29,772 bases of DNA from a virus. Location of the stretch: positions 1 through 29,772 of the IMG/VR virus record IMGVR_UViG_3300042560_002700; one strand, 5' to 3'. A program made the position numbers and the translations under genes. Below the pieces are notes generated by a model. It saw only the letters and a program-made list of their open reading frames with translations, ran no database searches and was not told the DNA's origin. Shown here in pieces: positions 15,083 through 22,302 of this stretch. Position 1 is the first letter of the stretch. Each line of letters begins with the position of its first letter.

Positions 15083-15742
15083 ATGTCGGATCTTTCCGCT
15101 GCGCTTAATCTGATCAGGAAATACGAAGGTTTTAACGAACAAGCTTTCGCAGATCCTCACACAGGGAAAGATCCGTACACAATTGGTTACGGCACACAGT
15201 TTTACCCTGACGGCTCTCCTGTCAAACGTGGTCAACGCTGCAGTCCACAAAAAGCACTAGAGCTGTTATTCCACGAAACAAATATCATTGACACCCAGCT
15301 GCTAAAGCAAAACCTAGGTCTTGATGACGGCATGCGTCAAGCCTTGATTTCTTTCATTCACTCCATCGGCTGGGAACCCTTTCTTTACAGCGCCATTATC
15401 GATTGCATTGAACACGAAGATTACTGCGGTGCCACGCGAGAAATGGGCCGGTGGATCTTCAATGCTGATCATCAAGTCGTTGGTAATCTCCTGGATCGAC
15501 GCCGAGAAGAAATCAACCTGTTTCTCCAAGGGGTTGATGCAAATCCCTGGGCCTCTACCGAGGTATTGTTGACGGCATTCCGCAATTACACCGCAGCACC
15601 TCATCAGGTGAAAGCAGTGCGACGCTTGGAAGAACTCATGAGTCCATACATCCTGGCAGAGTTTGGAAACAACTTTCGGATTGATGAAAACCCTTGGTTT
15701 GATTTTAACGACCAAGAAGCAGATCTTCTGTCCGCCAGCTAG
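15083..15742 (+). CDS. GH24 lysozyme (T4-lysozyme-type muramidase)
   Basis: A 219-residue protein from ATG 15083, chosen over the in-frame start at 15059 because the latter lies inside the promoter/hairpin. The catalytic pattern of GH24 is present: E15 in KYEGF, D24 in FADPHTG, T33 in YTIGYGT, matching the E/D/T set of T4 lysozyme with the same E-to-D spacing. The family usually has about 150-180 residues; this one carries about 40 extra at the C terminus. No signal peptide is seen. It could act in lysis or as a virion enzyme; another endolysin with a holin-like neighbour is at 24665. Confidence 0.87.
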   Translation: MSDLSAALNLIRKYEGFNEQAFADPHTGKDPYTIGYGTQFYPDGSPVKRGQRCSPQKALELLFHETNIIDTQLLKQNLGLDDGMRQALISFIHSIGWEPFLYSAIIDCIEHEDYCGATREMGRWIFNADHQVVGNLLDRRREEINLFLQGVDANPWASTEVLLTAFRNYTAAPHQVKAVRRLEELMSPYILAEFGNNFRIDENPWFDFNDQEADLLSAS

Positions 15743-15745
15743 CAT

Positions 15746-15751
15746 TAGAAT
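15746..15751 (+). promoter_or_regulatory. -10-like TAGAAT before the NblA-like gene
   Basis: TAGAAT within ATTAGAATAA (15744-15753), 15 bases before ATG 15767 or 27 before the alternative ATG 15779. The same 10-mer lies before 11519 and 8536. Confidence 0.45.
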
Positions 15752-15766
15752 AATTGCAACACGCAA

Positions 15767-16072
15767 ATGAAGGCTGGAATGGAGAGATCAGTCGAGCCCA
15801 GGGAATTTGAACTCCCGTTGGAATTGCAGTTCTCCATGCGCAAGGCGGAACTTGCAGCGCAAGAGATGACATGGGACGAATTGCTGTACGCACTTCTGAA
15901 CCTCTACCACCAGCGGTTGATGGAGTGGTATGCCATCAAAGATATCCTCGCAGCAGAAAACATCTCGATTGACTTCGACATTCCCACCGACTTGGAATTA
16001 GCAGAACTCGCCGCCGCTTGTATTGGCGACGACGAGGATGACGAAGACGAAGATGAGCTTCAACCGTTTTGA
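15767..16072 (+). CDS. NblA-like protein with acidic C-terminal extension
   Basis: A 101-residue protein; ATG 15779 is an alternative start with a slightly better SD. Residues 14-61 (FELPLELQFSMRKAELAAQ ... LLNLYHQRLMEWYAIKDIL) follow the NblA pattern: F-x-L-x-x-E-x-Q-F-S followed by two amphipathic helices. NblA is about 60 residues and directs phycobilisome degradation with the Clp protease in starved cyanobacteria; several cyanophages encode copies. Here the domain is followed by IDFDIPTDLELAELAA and a run of Asp/Glu, absent from classic NblA. It could be a true NblA effector or a diverged family member. It converges with the next gene with a 13-base overlap. Confidence 0.55.
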   Translation: MKAGMERSVEPREFELPLELQFSMRKAELAAQEMTWDELLYALLNLYHQRLMEWYAIKDILAAENISIDFDIPTDLELAELAAACIGDDEDDEDEDELQPF

Positions 16073-16551
16073 GCTTCGTCCAAATCAATAAGGCGGTTGA
16101 GGTACCACTGTGCCTTCTTCAGTGATTCTGTCCCGCCTTTATGCCTCTCACGCCAGATATACTTCATGCAGTTGGCCTTGCAGTAACCACGGAATTCTTC
16201 GGTGGTTAAAGCTGCCTCAATGGCTTCAATTGTTTCAATGCCCCCATCGGTGTAGTGAGAAGGATGATTAACCACATCCTCCTGGAGCATGGGAGCCTGT
16301 TTTTTCGTTAACCAGGGCACAGGACAAATGCCGTCCTTGCAGCCAGAATCGTCTGTTACCGGCTCAAACCACGACGTTTGCGTGACTGCTCCAGCATCTC
16401 CTCGCTGGGCCCCTCCAGGTCCAGCACTAACGCCCTGGGCTTGGGTGATGCGCCCATCTGCAGGCCCTCCTCCATTGACGGAATATACCCCGTCGTTCCA
16501 GGCCGTTGCCCCTCGAGATTCAGTGGATTCCTTTCCCGCCCCTGTTGACAT
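16060..16551 (-). CDS. DUF3310 protein
   Basis: The last 70 residues (VNHPSHYTDGGIETIEAIEA ... KYIWRERHKGG ... KKAQWYLNRLI) are a clear DUF3310 domain, common in phages and of unresolved role (sometimes called nucleotide-kinase-like). Just before it, SGCKDGICPVPW adds two cysteines and looks like genuine coding. The 163-residue start at 16551 would put 64 codons in the same DNA as the next upstream gene in another frame, and that part is low-complexity, so the true start is uncertain; a GTG near 16304 or ATG near 16289 is possible. Confidence 0.8.
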   Translation of the reverse strand: MSTGAGKESTESRGATAWNDGVYSVNGGGPADGRITQAQGVSAGPGGAQRGDAGAVTQTSWFEPVTDDSGCKDGICPVPWLTKKQAPMLQEDVVNHPSHYTDGGIETIEAIEAALTTEEFRGYCKANCMKYIWRERHKGGTESLKKAQWYLNRLIDLDEAQNG

Positions 16552-16697
16552 GCGACCAAGCCTCGGTTGTACATATCCATTAATGGTACATCATTCACTT
16601 CATTGTCGAGCGGTGCACCAAAATCTTCTTCGCTGAGGCAGCGGGACTTCACTTCGTCTTGAATGAAGCTATCTAAGAAACCTGCGGCGCCATGCAT
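16356..16697 (-). CDS. hypothetical protein overlapping the DUF3310 frame
   Basis: A 113-residue frame from ATG 16697 with balanced composition (FLDSFIQDEVKSRCLSEEDF ... MDMYNRGLVACQQGRERNP) that looks more like protein than the overlapping frame. It is the first gene of this leftward pair, divergent from the gene at 16739. Its 3' 196 bases overlap the long version of the DUF3310 gene. No known domain is recognised. Confidence 0.55.
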   Translation of the reverse strand: MHGAAGFLDSFIQDEVKSRCLSEEDFGAPLDNEVNDVPLMDMYNRGLVACQQGRERNPLNLEGQRPGTTGYIPSMEEGLQMGASPKPRALVLDLEGPSEEMLEQSRKRRGLSR

Positions 16698-16726
16698 GGC
16701 GAATACCCTGGTTGATTTATTGCTTC

Positions 16727-16732
16727 TACAAT
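16727..16732 (+). promoter_or_regulatory. TACAAT very close to an ATG
   Basis: TACAAT ends only 6 bases before ATG 16739 and no SD is present. If this is the -10 element, the transcript would be essentially leaderless. The 41-base divergent gap (16698-16738) leaves little room for another promoter. Confidence 0.35.
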
Positions 16733-16738
16733 GATACT

Positions 16739-17110
16739 ATGGCAAAATTCTTTGACCTTAATTACGATCCAACGGCTGACGCTGGTACGTCAGGGGCTGA
16801 GGTTACTGACCTTAATCCTGAACAGGCGTACGATACAGATTTACGTCGTTTCCCGTCAGAAGAAAGACAAGCTGTTGAATCGTTAAACGATAATCAAGAC
16901 CGCGTTGGTAAGTTCTTCAGGGCAGCTAAAACCGCTGGAGCATACCGACAAAGAGCAGGTATTGCTGAACCGACCATCCGAGGTAAAACCCCAAGAACAG
17001 AAGCAACAATGGACGGTGTTACACTGCCAAGTATGGGGGATACAGTAGGACGAGCCGGAAGTACCGGCTACGCCCGTAAACCTGGATCAAGCTTTAGTAA
17101 GCAATACTAA
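16739..17110 (+). CDS. 123-aa hypothetical protein
   Basis: Starts at ATG 16739 (MAKFFDLNYDPTADAG); an in-frame TTG at 16712 is less likely. The protein is hydrophilic, with a helical centre (AVESLNDNQDRVGKFFRAA) and a Gly/Arg-rich tail ending SSFSKQY. No domain is recognised. It is a single rightward gene between leftward ones and ends four bases into the dCTP-deaminase-like gene on the other strand, so it may be an acquired accessory gene or a stranded virion gene. Confidence 0.65.
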   Translation: MAKFFDLNYDPTADAGTSGAEVTDLNPEQAYDTDLRRFPSEERQAVESLNDNQDRVGKFFRAAKTAGAYRQRAGIAEPTIRGKTPRTEATMDGVTLPSMGDTVGRAGSTGYARKPGSSFSKQY

Positions 17111-17694
17111 ACCTGGGAGAACACAACGTTCTTTGGTTGGTCTTGATACTTACCTTTCCGGTCCTGGTAAGTAACTTCACAACGGCTGCCAGTGTGGAAC
17201 AACAGCTGAGTAATTCCCTCATTCGCATAAATGCGATTGAATAAACCGGTGCAGTTACTGATTTCAAGCGTAAGGTAACCCTCCCATCCCGCTTCGGCAG
17301 GCGTGATGTTCACCATGATCCCCGACCGTGCATACGTCGATTTACCAACAGCTACAACACTGATGTTGTCAGGGAGCTTCAAACGTTCGTGCGCTACCCC
17401 AAGACAGTAACCGTACGGCGGCAGCAAAAAGTATTGACCACGTTCGTCTTCCCGCAGATCTGCTGGCTTCAAAATGTCGGGATCAAAATTTTTGGGGTCA
17501 CAATCCCCTGCTTGTATACGGCCAAAAATCAGGCACTGACTAGGTGACAGGCGAATGTCATATCCGTACGAGCTGAGACCGTAACTGAGAAGCTTCCGTC
17601 CATTCTCCTTGCTTACCAAATGATCCACAAATGGATCAATCATCCCATGTTCAAGGGCCTGCTCACGAATTTCCCAGTCGGCAAGGATGCTCAT
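17107..17694 (-). CDS. dcd: dCTP deaminase-like nucleotide enzyme
   Basis: A 195-residue protein of the dCTP deaminase/dUTPase trimeric fold. VGKSTYARSG (116-125) holds the phosphate-binding Ser/Arg pair (S119, R123), and EGYLTLEISN (138-147) holds the catalytic glutamate (E144 by analogy with E. coli Dcd E138). Length and order match Dcd (about 190). The reaction would be dCTP to dUTP plus ammonia, feeding dTTP synthesis; a bifunctional deaminase/dUTPase is possible. It is the last gene of a leftward set that includes a DNA-methylase-like protein. Confidence 0.88.
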   Translation of the reverse strand: MSILADWEIREQALEHGMIDPFVDHLVSKENGRKLLSYGLSSYGYDIRLSPSQCLIFGRIQAGDCDPKNFDPDILKPADLREDERGQYFLLPPYGYCLGVAHERLKLPDNISVVAVGKSTYARSGIMVNITPAEAGWEGYLTLEISNCTGLFNRIYANEGITQLLFHTGSRCEVTYQDRKGKYQDQPKNVVFSQV

Positions 17695-17726
17695 AATTCC
17701 TTTTAATCCTTTTCACTCTAAAGAAA

Positions 17727-18314
17727 TTAACAGAGAATGTGCCCCCTTGGTTCGTAAATATCCTTAAAACGTTCGATCGCTTGCCCCGTATCTTCCATGG
17801 GGGGCAGGTACACCAATAGTGAGGTACACGTTTTATGCACGCCAACGCCTGTGCTCTTGCGAACTGTTAACGTCGGTGGCGTCCGCAAGATGCAGATGGG
17901 AAAATCAAAGATCTTAAACTCGTAACGAATCATGTCCGGGCAGTTGGTAAAGTACAAGCCCTGACTTACTTCTCTCGCTAACCAGCTGCGGTAAAGCTTT
18001 CGGAACCACACCGCATGTGACGATGTCAAAGTTGGAGAAGAAGACCGTGTCATTTTCCAACGTTCATTCTTCTTGTCCCAGAAGTATGCACCACTGGGAG
18101 GAAAGACATAAACCTTGCCGTACCACGTTTGGCAATTCAGCCCATCGTCAGATGGAGTGAAATACTTCTTAGCATCGACGTACTCATTTGCAAAATCTGA
18201 GCTGGCAACATCAAGATCAATACCCTCCATCAGGGCGTGCGCTGCTGAAACCAAGTCAGAACTTGTGATTAACTCACGATCTTCTGCGTGAGCCTTGATG
18301 TTTTCAATTGCCAT
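17727..18314 (-). CDS. Dam-like adenine methylase homologue with altered catalytic motif
   Basis: A 195-residue protein resembling the phage DNA N-6-adenine methyltransferase (Dam-type) family: GIDLDVASSDFANEYVDAKK (31-50), YFTPSDDGL, WYGKVYVFPPSGAYFW. In active relatives the last segment carries an NPPY-type catalytic tetrapeptide; here it is FPPS (71-74), losing both the Asn/Asp and the Tyr. Either it is catalytically inactive and perhaps DNA-binding only, or chemistry has been rerouted. The start overlaps the preceding stop (TGATG). Confidence 0.65.
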   Translation of the reverse strand: MAIENIKAHAEDRELITSSDLVSAAHALMEGIDLDVASSDFANEYVDAKKYFTPSDDGLNCQTWYGKVYVFPPSGAYFWDKKNERWKMTRSSSPTLTSSHAVWFRKLYRSWLAREVSQGLYFTNCPDMIRYEFKIFDFPICILRTPPTLTVRKSTGVGVHKTCTSLLVYLPPMEDTGQAIERFKDIYEPRGHILC

Positions 18315-18700
18315 CAGTCTTCTGACACTTTGTTGTAGTCGATCTCCAAATAGCGCATGCCCGCTGCATCACTGATGATGTAACCAGCTTTTTCCTTTGG
18401 ATCAATCTTCTGTGCAGCATTGAGAATACGCCTGAATGTCTCAGCTAAATCACCATCATTACCGCGTTCACACTCCTCTTGCGCTGAGTGCATCTCTTTT
18501 AGCGTCATGAAGAACATCGAACGGTCGGAGTTGTCGGGCTGAAACACCATCACCCCTGGACCTTCATGCCCCCACATTTTGCAATAATGCTGCCCCATGT
18601 CACCAAGGATCAACTTGATAGTGGCATCAAGCATCTTGGCTTTCGTTTGATCAAGCTCAGGACCGATCACCGATGCGATCAACTTTTCACGACGGCTCAT
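18314..18700 (-). CDS. 128-aa hypothetical protein
   Basis: A hydrophilic 128-residue protein (MSRREKLIASVIGPELDQTK) with helical N terminus and a Cys/Met-rich middle (HYCKMWGHEGPGVMVFQPD). No family recognised. Its start lies inside the end of the preceding gene and its stop overlaps the next start, so it is expressed as part of the leftward operon 19579-17107. Confidence 0.65.
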   Translation of the reverse strand: MSRREKLIASVIGPELDQTKAKMLDATIKLILGDMGQHYCKMWGHEGPGVMVFQPDNSDRSMFFMTLKEMHSAQEECERGNDGDLAETFRRILNAAQKIDPKEKAGYIISDAAGMRYLEIDYNKVSED

Positions 18701-19154
18701 TTTTGATCAACCCCTGCTTGATTAGTGCTTCCAGTAGTTTATTGGTTGGTTTGTACAAGACAACCATCTTGCCCAGGATACCGCGTTTTTTTACGAGGCG
18801 TCCAGTATCGTCCTTCAGTTTTTCAAATTCTCCTGAACGGATCAGATATTCTGCCACACAACGTAGCCGTCGTTTAAGTGGCAATTCAGCTTGCGGGAAT
18901 TTGCCGCAGATCGTATCAGGTGTTAAGTCCTGGAACGCAAGACGCAAACGATTGGCAAGTGTCATACCAAAGTTCGCATCCTCTTCTTCATAATTTTTTA
19001 AGTTTTCCAGGTATCTTTGCAGGCACCCGTCATCGAAAGATCCTTCGGGTGGCAAGAACATTTCCACTTGATCTGCAAGTGACGCTGGCAATACTTCCCT
19101 GTAATTGACCAGGGTTACAACCTCAGTTTCAATCCCGTGAAATCTGTGCGGCAT
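18687..19154 (-). CDS. 155-aa hypothetical protein
   Basis: A helical 155-residue protein (MPHRFHGIETEVVTLVNYRE). The C-terminal half (LKRRLRCVAEYLIRSGEFEKL ... GRLVKKRGILGKMVV) has the look of a winged-helix region with basic residues, but I cannot assign a family. It overlaps both neighbours (TAATG at 19154, 14 bases at 18687), indicating tight translational coupling. Confidence 0.65.
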   Translation of the reverse strand: MPHRFHGIETEVVTLVNYREVLPASLADQVEMFLPPEGSFDDGCLQRYLENLKNYEEEDANFGMTLANRLRLAFQDLTPDTICGKFPQAELPLKRRLRCVAEYLIRSGEFEKLKDDTGRLVKKRGILGKMVVLYKPTNKLLEALIKQGLIKNEPS

Positions 19155-19579
19155 TATACGAGACGATCGGGGTTGGTTGTTTTATATTTGGTCGACCGTG
19201 CACCGGTGTTGCCAATAAAATCCCAGAGATCACTTTGGCGATTCTTGCAGAATGCGTGGATCATCTGGTTCCATGGGATGCGAATAACCGCTTTACGATT
19301 GGGATCTGGCGAAATATTGACGTAGTGAACACCTTCTACCCAACCCTTATCAGGAGTCTTACGTCCGATAGAAATCCAATTTCTGATCGTTTGATCGGAT
19401 ACGTTCAACCGCTTGGCACACTCCTCAGTTGATACGTATTCATCTGCGTAAATCTGGGGATTCAAGATATTTGTTTCATCTTCTCCGTAACGACTGTGCC
19501 ACATTGACGAAAGGATGTTGCGAATACCCTTGAGTTCGGTGGCAATATCCTCCAAACCTTTTCGTAAGCCGTAGTTCAT
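19154..19579 (-). CDS. helix-turn-helix DNA-binding protein
   Basis: A 141-residue protein. Residues 48-75 (EYVSTEECAKRLNVSDQTIRNW) are an excisionase/MerR-type helix-turn-helix, followed by a wing-like segment (WVEGVHYVNISPDPNRKAVI). The N-terminal 40 residues form a helix (GLEDIATELKGIRNIL), possibly for oligomerisation. As the first gene of the leftward operon it is a candidate regulator of that operon and of the divergent membrane-protein gene at 19631. Confidence 0.75.
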   Translation of the reverse strand: MNYGLRKGLEDIATELKGIRNILSSMWHSRYGEDETNILNPQIYADEYVSTEECAKRLNVSDQTIRNWISIGRKTPDKGWVEGVHYVNISPDPNRKAVIRIPWNQMIHAFCKNRQSDLWDFIGNTGARSTKYKTTNPDRLV

Positions 19580-19630
19580 GGCGACAAATCCTCTCTATAG
19601 ATGCTAGTGTGTGTGAAAAGGTTTTGCATC

Positions 19631-19942
19631 ATGGAAGAACAAATTCCCCCCAGTCAGTTTCCGGGTCAGCCCACTGGTCAGGACTATTTCATGAATGAGA
19701 TCAGCCCTGAAAATCTTGCAGCAATGAAAGCAAGGGCAAAAGAACTAGCCATCCAACAAGCCTTGGCCCAGCAAGCAAGCTTTCAACAGCAACCGCCGCA
19801 GGTGATGTATGTTCGGCGCAACCTTACCGTTGCAGAACTACTGGTTGTATTCCTCATTTCTTGTGGAATTGTAACAGGAATCCAATTTGTTTGGCACGGT
19901 GTTTCCAACCTGCTGCCCAGGATTGAGGTAAGGGTTAAGTGA
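19631..19942 (+). CDS. 103-aa single-pass membrane protein
   Basis: Starts at ATG 19631 (MEEQIPPSQFPGQPTG). The first 65 residues are soluble, Pro/Gln/Ala-rich and helical; residues about 73-95 (TVAELLVVFLISCGIVTGIQF) form one transmembrane helix, followed by a short basic tail. The N-in or N-out topology is not evident. It lies just before the tail-fibre gene, in a position where some phages carry a holin or lysis-accessory protein; function is not assigned. Confidence 0.7.
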   Translation: MEEQIPPSQFPGQPTGQDYFMNEISPENLAAMKARAKELAIQQALAQQASFQQQPPQVMYVRRNLTVAELLVVFLISCGIVTGIQFVWHGVSNLLPRIEVRVK

Positions 19943-19953
19943 GCAAAGAGAAC

Positions 19954-19981
19954 TATAATTAGGTATAATACTGCGCAGTAT
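19954..19981 (+). promoter_or_regulatory. two TATAAT boxes and a perfect palindrome before the fibre gene
   Basis: TATAAT occurs at 19954-19959 and again at 19964-19969. The second overlaps ATACTGCGCAGTAT (19968-19981), a 14-bp perfect palindrome placed where the transcript would start, seven bases before GTG 19988. This is the arrangement of an operator; the protein that would bind is unknown. Confidence 0.5.
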
Positions 19982-19987
19982 AAGTAG

Positions 19988-22264
19988 GTGGCCACCAATA
20001 GAAGGATCAGCGAGTTTCCGTCGATTGACGGCACCGCGATTGTTGATGAAGACCTCATGACGCTGGTCCACGTTTTTGAAGTGGACCCGGTACTGCGCAA
20101 CAAAAAAATTACCTTCAGTCAGTTCCGTACCTATTTAGATCAATACTATGCAAATGTCACTGGCGAAACAATCAGTGGCAATGTTGTAATTCAAGGTGGT
20201 TTAACTGTTAGTGGTGCGACAAGCCTGAGCACTGTCACAAGTTCAGGCCTTGGAACATTCAGCGGTGTTATCGTCCAAAACAATTTAAATGTCAGCGGTA
20301 CTACCAGTGGAACAACTTTCACTGGCTCCATGGCAAACTTTGTGTCCGGACAATTTACGGACAGAGTATCTGGCGCCACGATCACCGGCAATAACATCCA
20401 AGCAGCCACAGGTAACTATCAGTCCCTTACTGGTGTAACCGGTGTTTTTACAACCAGTCTCTCTGGTGCAACAATTACCGGCAACGTTGGTCAATTTACC
20501 ACGGTCTCAGGTCAATCAATTTCTGGTGCAAACATCACCGGTGTTTCTGGCGTATTCACCACCCAGTTATCCGGTGCCACAATCACAGGCAATACCATTC
20601 AAGCGACAACCGTCACCGGTATTACCGCTAACGTCACCACAGGTAACTTCCAGACGCTGACGGCTGCCACTGGAATTATCCAGTCGACACTTACGGTCAC
20701 TGGCGTCAGTACGTTTGTCAGCTCAGGTCTTTTCCAGGGCAACGTCAATGTCACTGGTACGCTCAGCGGCAACACAATTACTGGTGCAACGGGCGTCTTT
20801 ACATCTGTAACAGGTGTATCCGGTGTTTATACGACACAGTTATCGGGTGCCACGATTACTGGCAACGTTGGGCAATATACGTCTCTTACTGGTGTTACTG
20901 GTGTATTCACAACATCTGTTTCTGGTGCCACCGTTACAGGTAATACGGGACAATTTACGACCGCAAATGCTGTCACAGGAAACTTTACGTCACTTACTGG
21001 TGTAACCACAACAGGTACCCTGGCTCGATTTACAACTGTCACTGGCATCAGCGGTGCATTTACATCGTTAACAGGACAAACAATCACAGGTGTTAGTGGT
21101 GCATTTACATCACTGACCGGAGTAACAGGCGTCTTTACTACATCGTTATCAGGCGCAACCGTAACCGGTACCACGGCTCAATTCACGACCGTCACTGGCG
21201 TCAGTGGAGCATTTACTGTTCTTACGGGTGTGACCATAACCGGCACAACGGCCAACTTTGCGTCAGGCGTATTTACAACTCAGCTTTCAGGTACGACCGT
21301 CACCGGTACAACGGCTAACTTCACAACTGGTGTTTTCCAGAACTTAACGGCAACCAACCAGACGTTTGGCGGCAACCTTACATTCTCTGGTAATACAACA
21401 ACACTTGGATCCGGCTTTATTGCTTCTGGTCTTAGTGTTACTGGAACAATTAGTGGCATCACTGTTACCGGCACTGCAGGTCAATTCACAACTGCAACTG
21501 CTGTCACGGGTACGTTCACGTCATTAACCGGTACAACAACGACCGGTACTACTGCCAACTTTGCATCTGGCGTATTCACAACCGTAGTCTCTGGTGCGAC
21601 GGTTACCGGTAATACCGTTAACGCAACCACTGGTAACTTCCAATCAATTACTGGTGTCACTGGCGTATTCACTACGTTACTGTCTGGCGCCACCGTAACC
21701 GGCACAACAATTCAAGGTACAACAATCACTGGCGTAAGCGGTGCATTCACTGTTGTTACTGGTGTAACTGTCACAGGTACAACCGCTAATTTTGAAAGTG
21801 GCGTATTCACGACACGAGTCTCTGGCACAACGGTAACCGGTAATACGGGTCAATTTACAACTGTCACGGGTATCAGCGGTGCATTTACTGTTGTAACAGG
21901 CGTAACCGTTACCGGCACTACGGCTAACTTTGCGTCTGGTGTATTTACTACCGTCGTTTCAGGTACAACCGTTACTGGCACAACGGCTAATTTCACAACT
22001 GCAAATGCTGTCAGCGGTAACTTCACATCACTAACTGGTACGACAACCACTGGCACTACCGCTAATTTTGTCAACGGTAACTTCAGTACACAAGTCTCTG
22101 GCGCCACAGTGACCGGTGCTACGGGTGCATTCACCAATATCACCGGTAGTATTCTTCGGGTAACAACTCCTTCTGGGGGAACACCAGCCATTGTTTGCTC
22201 TGGTGTTGTTTCTGGTAGTACATCTGGTTTTGTAATTCAAGGACCATTAATCATCCTTCCTTAA
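19988..22264 (+). CDS. 758-aa repetitive tail fibre
   Basis: Starts at GTG 19988 (MATNRRISEFPSIDGTAIVD); the first 55 residues are non-repetitive and probably the attachment end. From about residue 56 to 740 the protein is almost entirely short Gly/Thr/Ser/Val repeats such as SGATITGN, GVSGAFT and VTGTTANFASGVFTT, with a period of roughly 10-20 residues, consistent with an elongated beta-helix or fibre shaft. The last 40 residues lose the repeat and may form the tip. Role: host-surface contact. The repeats at DNA level make length changes by recombination likely. The next gene shares one repeat unit. Confidence 0.85.
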   Translation: MATNRRISEFPSIDGTAIVDEDLMTLVHVFEVDPVLRNKKITFSQFRTYLDQYYANVTGETISGNVVIQGGLTVSGATSLSTVTSSGLGTFSGVIVQNNLNVSGTTSGTTFTGSMANFVSGQFTDRVSGATITGNNIQAATGNYQSLTGVTGVFTTSLSGATITGNVGQFTTVSGQSISGANITGVSGVFTTQLSGATITGNTIQATTVTGITANVTTGNFQTLTAATGIIQSTLTVTGVSTFVSSGLFQGNVNVTGTLSGNTITGATGVFTSVTGVSGVYTTQLSGATITGNVGQYTSLTGVTGVFTTSVSGATVTGNTGQFTTANAVTGNFTSLTGVTTTGTLARFTTVTGISGAFTSLTGQTITGVSGAFTSLTGVTGVFTTSLSGATVTGTTAQFTTVTGVSGAFTVLTGVTITGTTANFASGVFTTQLSGTTVTGTTANFTTGVFQNLTATNQTFGGNLTFSGNTTTLGSGFIASGLSVTGTISGITVTGTAGQFTTATAVTGTFTSLTGTTTTGTTANFASGVFTTVVSGATVTGNTVNATTGNFQSITGVTGVFTTLLSGATVTGTTIQGTTITGVSGAFTVVTGVTVTGTTANFESGVFTTRVSGTTVTGNTGQFTTVTGISGAFTVVTGVTVTGTTANFASGVFTTVVSGTTVTGTTANFTTANAVSGNFTSLTGTTTTGTTANFVNGNFSTQVSGATVTGATGAFTNITGSILRVTTPSGGTPAIVCSGVVSGSTSGFVIQGPLIILP
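20160..22190 (+). repeat. degenerate in-gene repeat array of the fibre shaft
   Basis: About 2 kb of diverged repeats encode variants of (V/I)SGATxTGN and TGVSGxFTTxLSGA. The third codon positions vary widely while the protein pattern is kept, so this is an old, selected array rather than a recent expansion. The reverse strand also stays open for long stretches as a by-product. Confidence 0.85.
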
Positions 22265-22302
22265 TTTTTTGGCTTAAAATAAGTAAAAACAGGTAAGCAA
22301 CA

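Noticed and set aside
16289-16636. 115-codon plus-strand frame
   Set aside because: It is antisense to the DUF3310 region, Pro/Ser-rich, with no recognisable domain.
20160-22190. Repeat array that might be mistaken for CRISPR
   Set aside because: Repeats are degenerate, have no constant unit plus unique spacers, and are in one continuous protein frame.
20191-22240. Several open frames on the minus strand under the tail fibre
   Set aside because: They are products of the Gly/Thr repeat coding (reverse complement gives Pro/Val repeats); they have no independent start signals.
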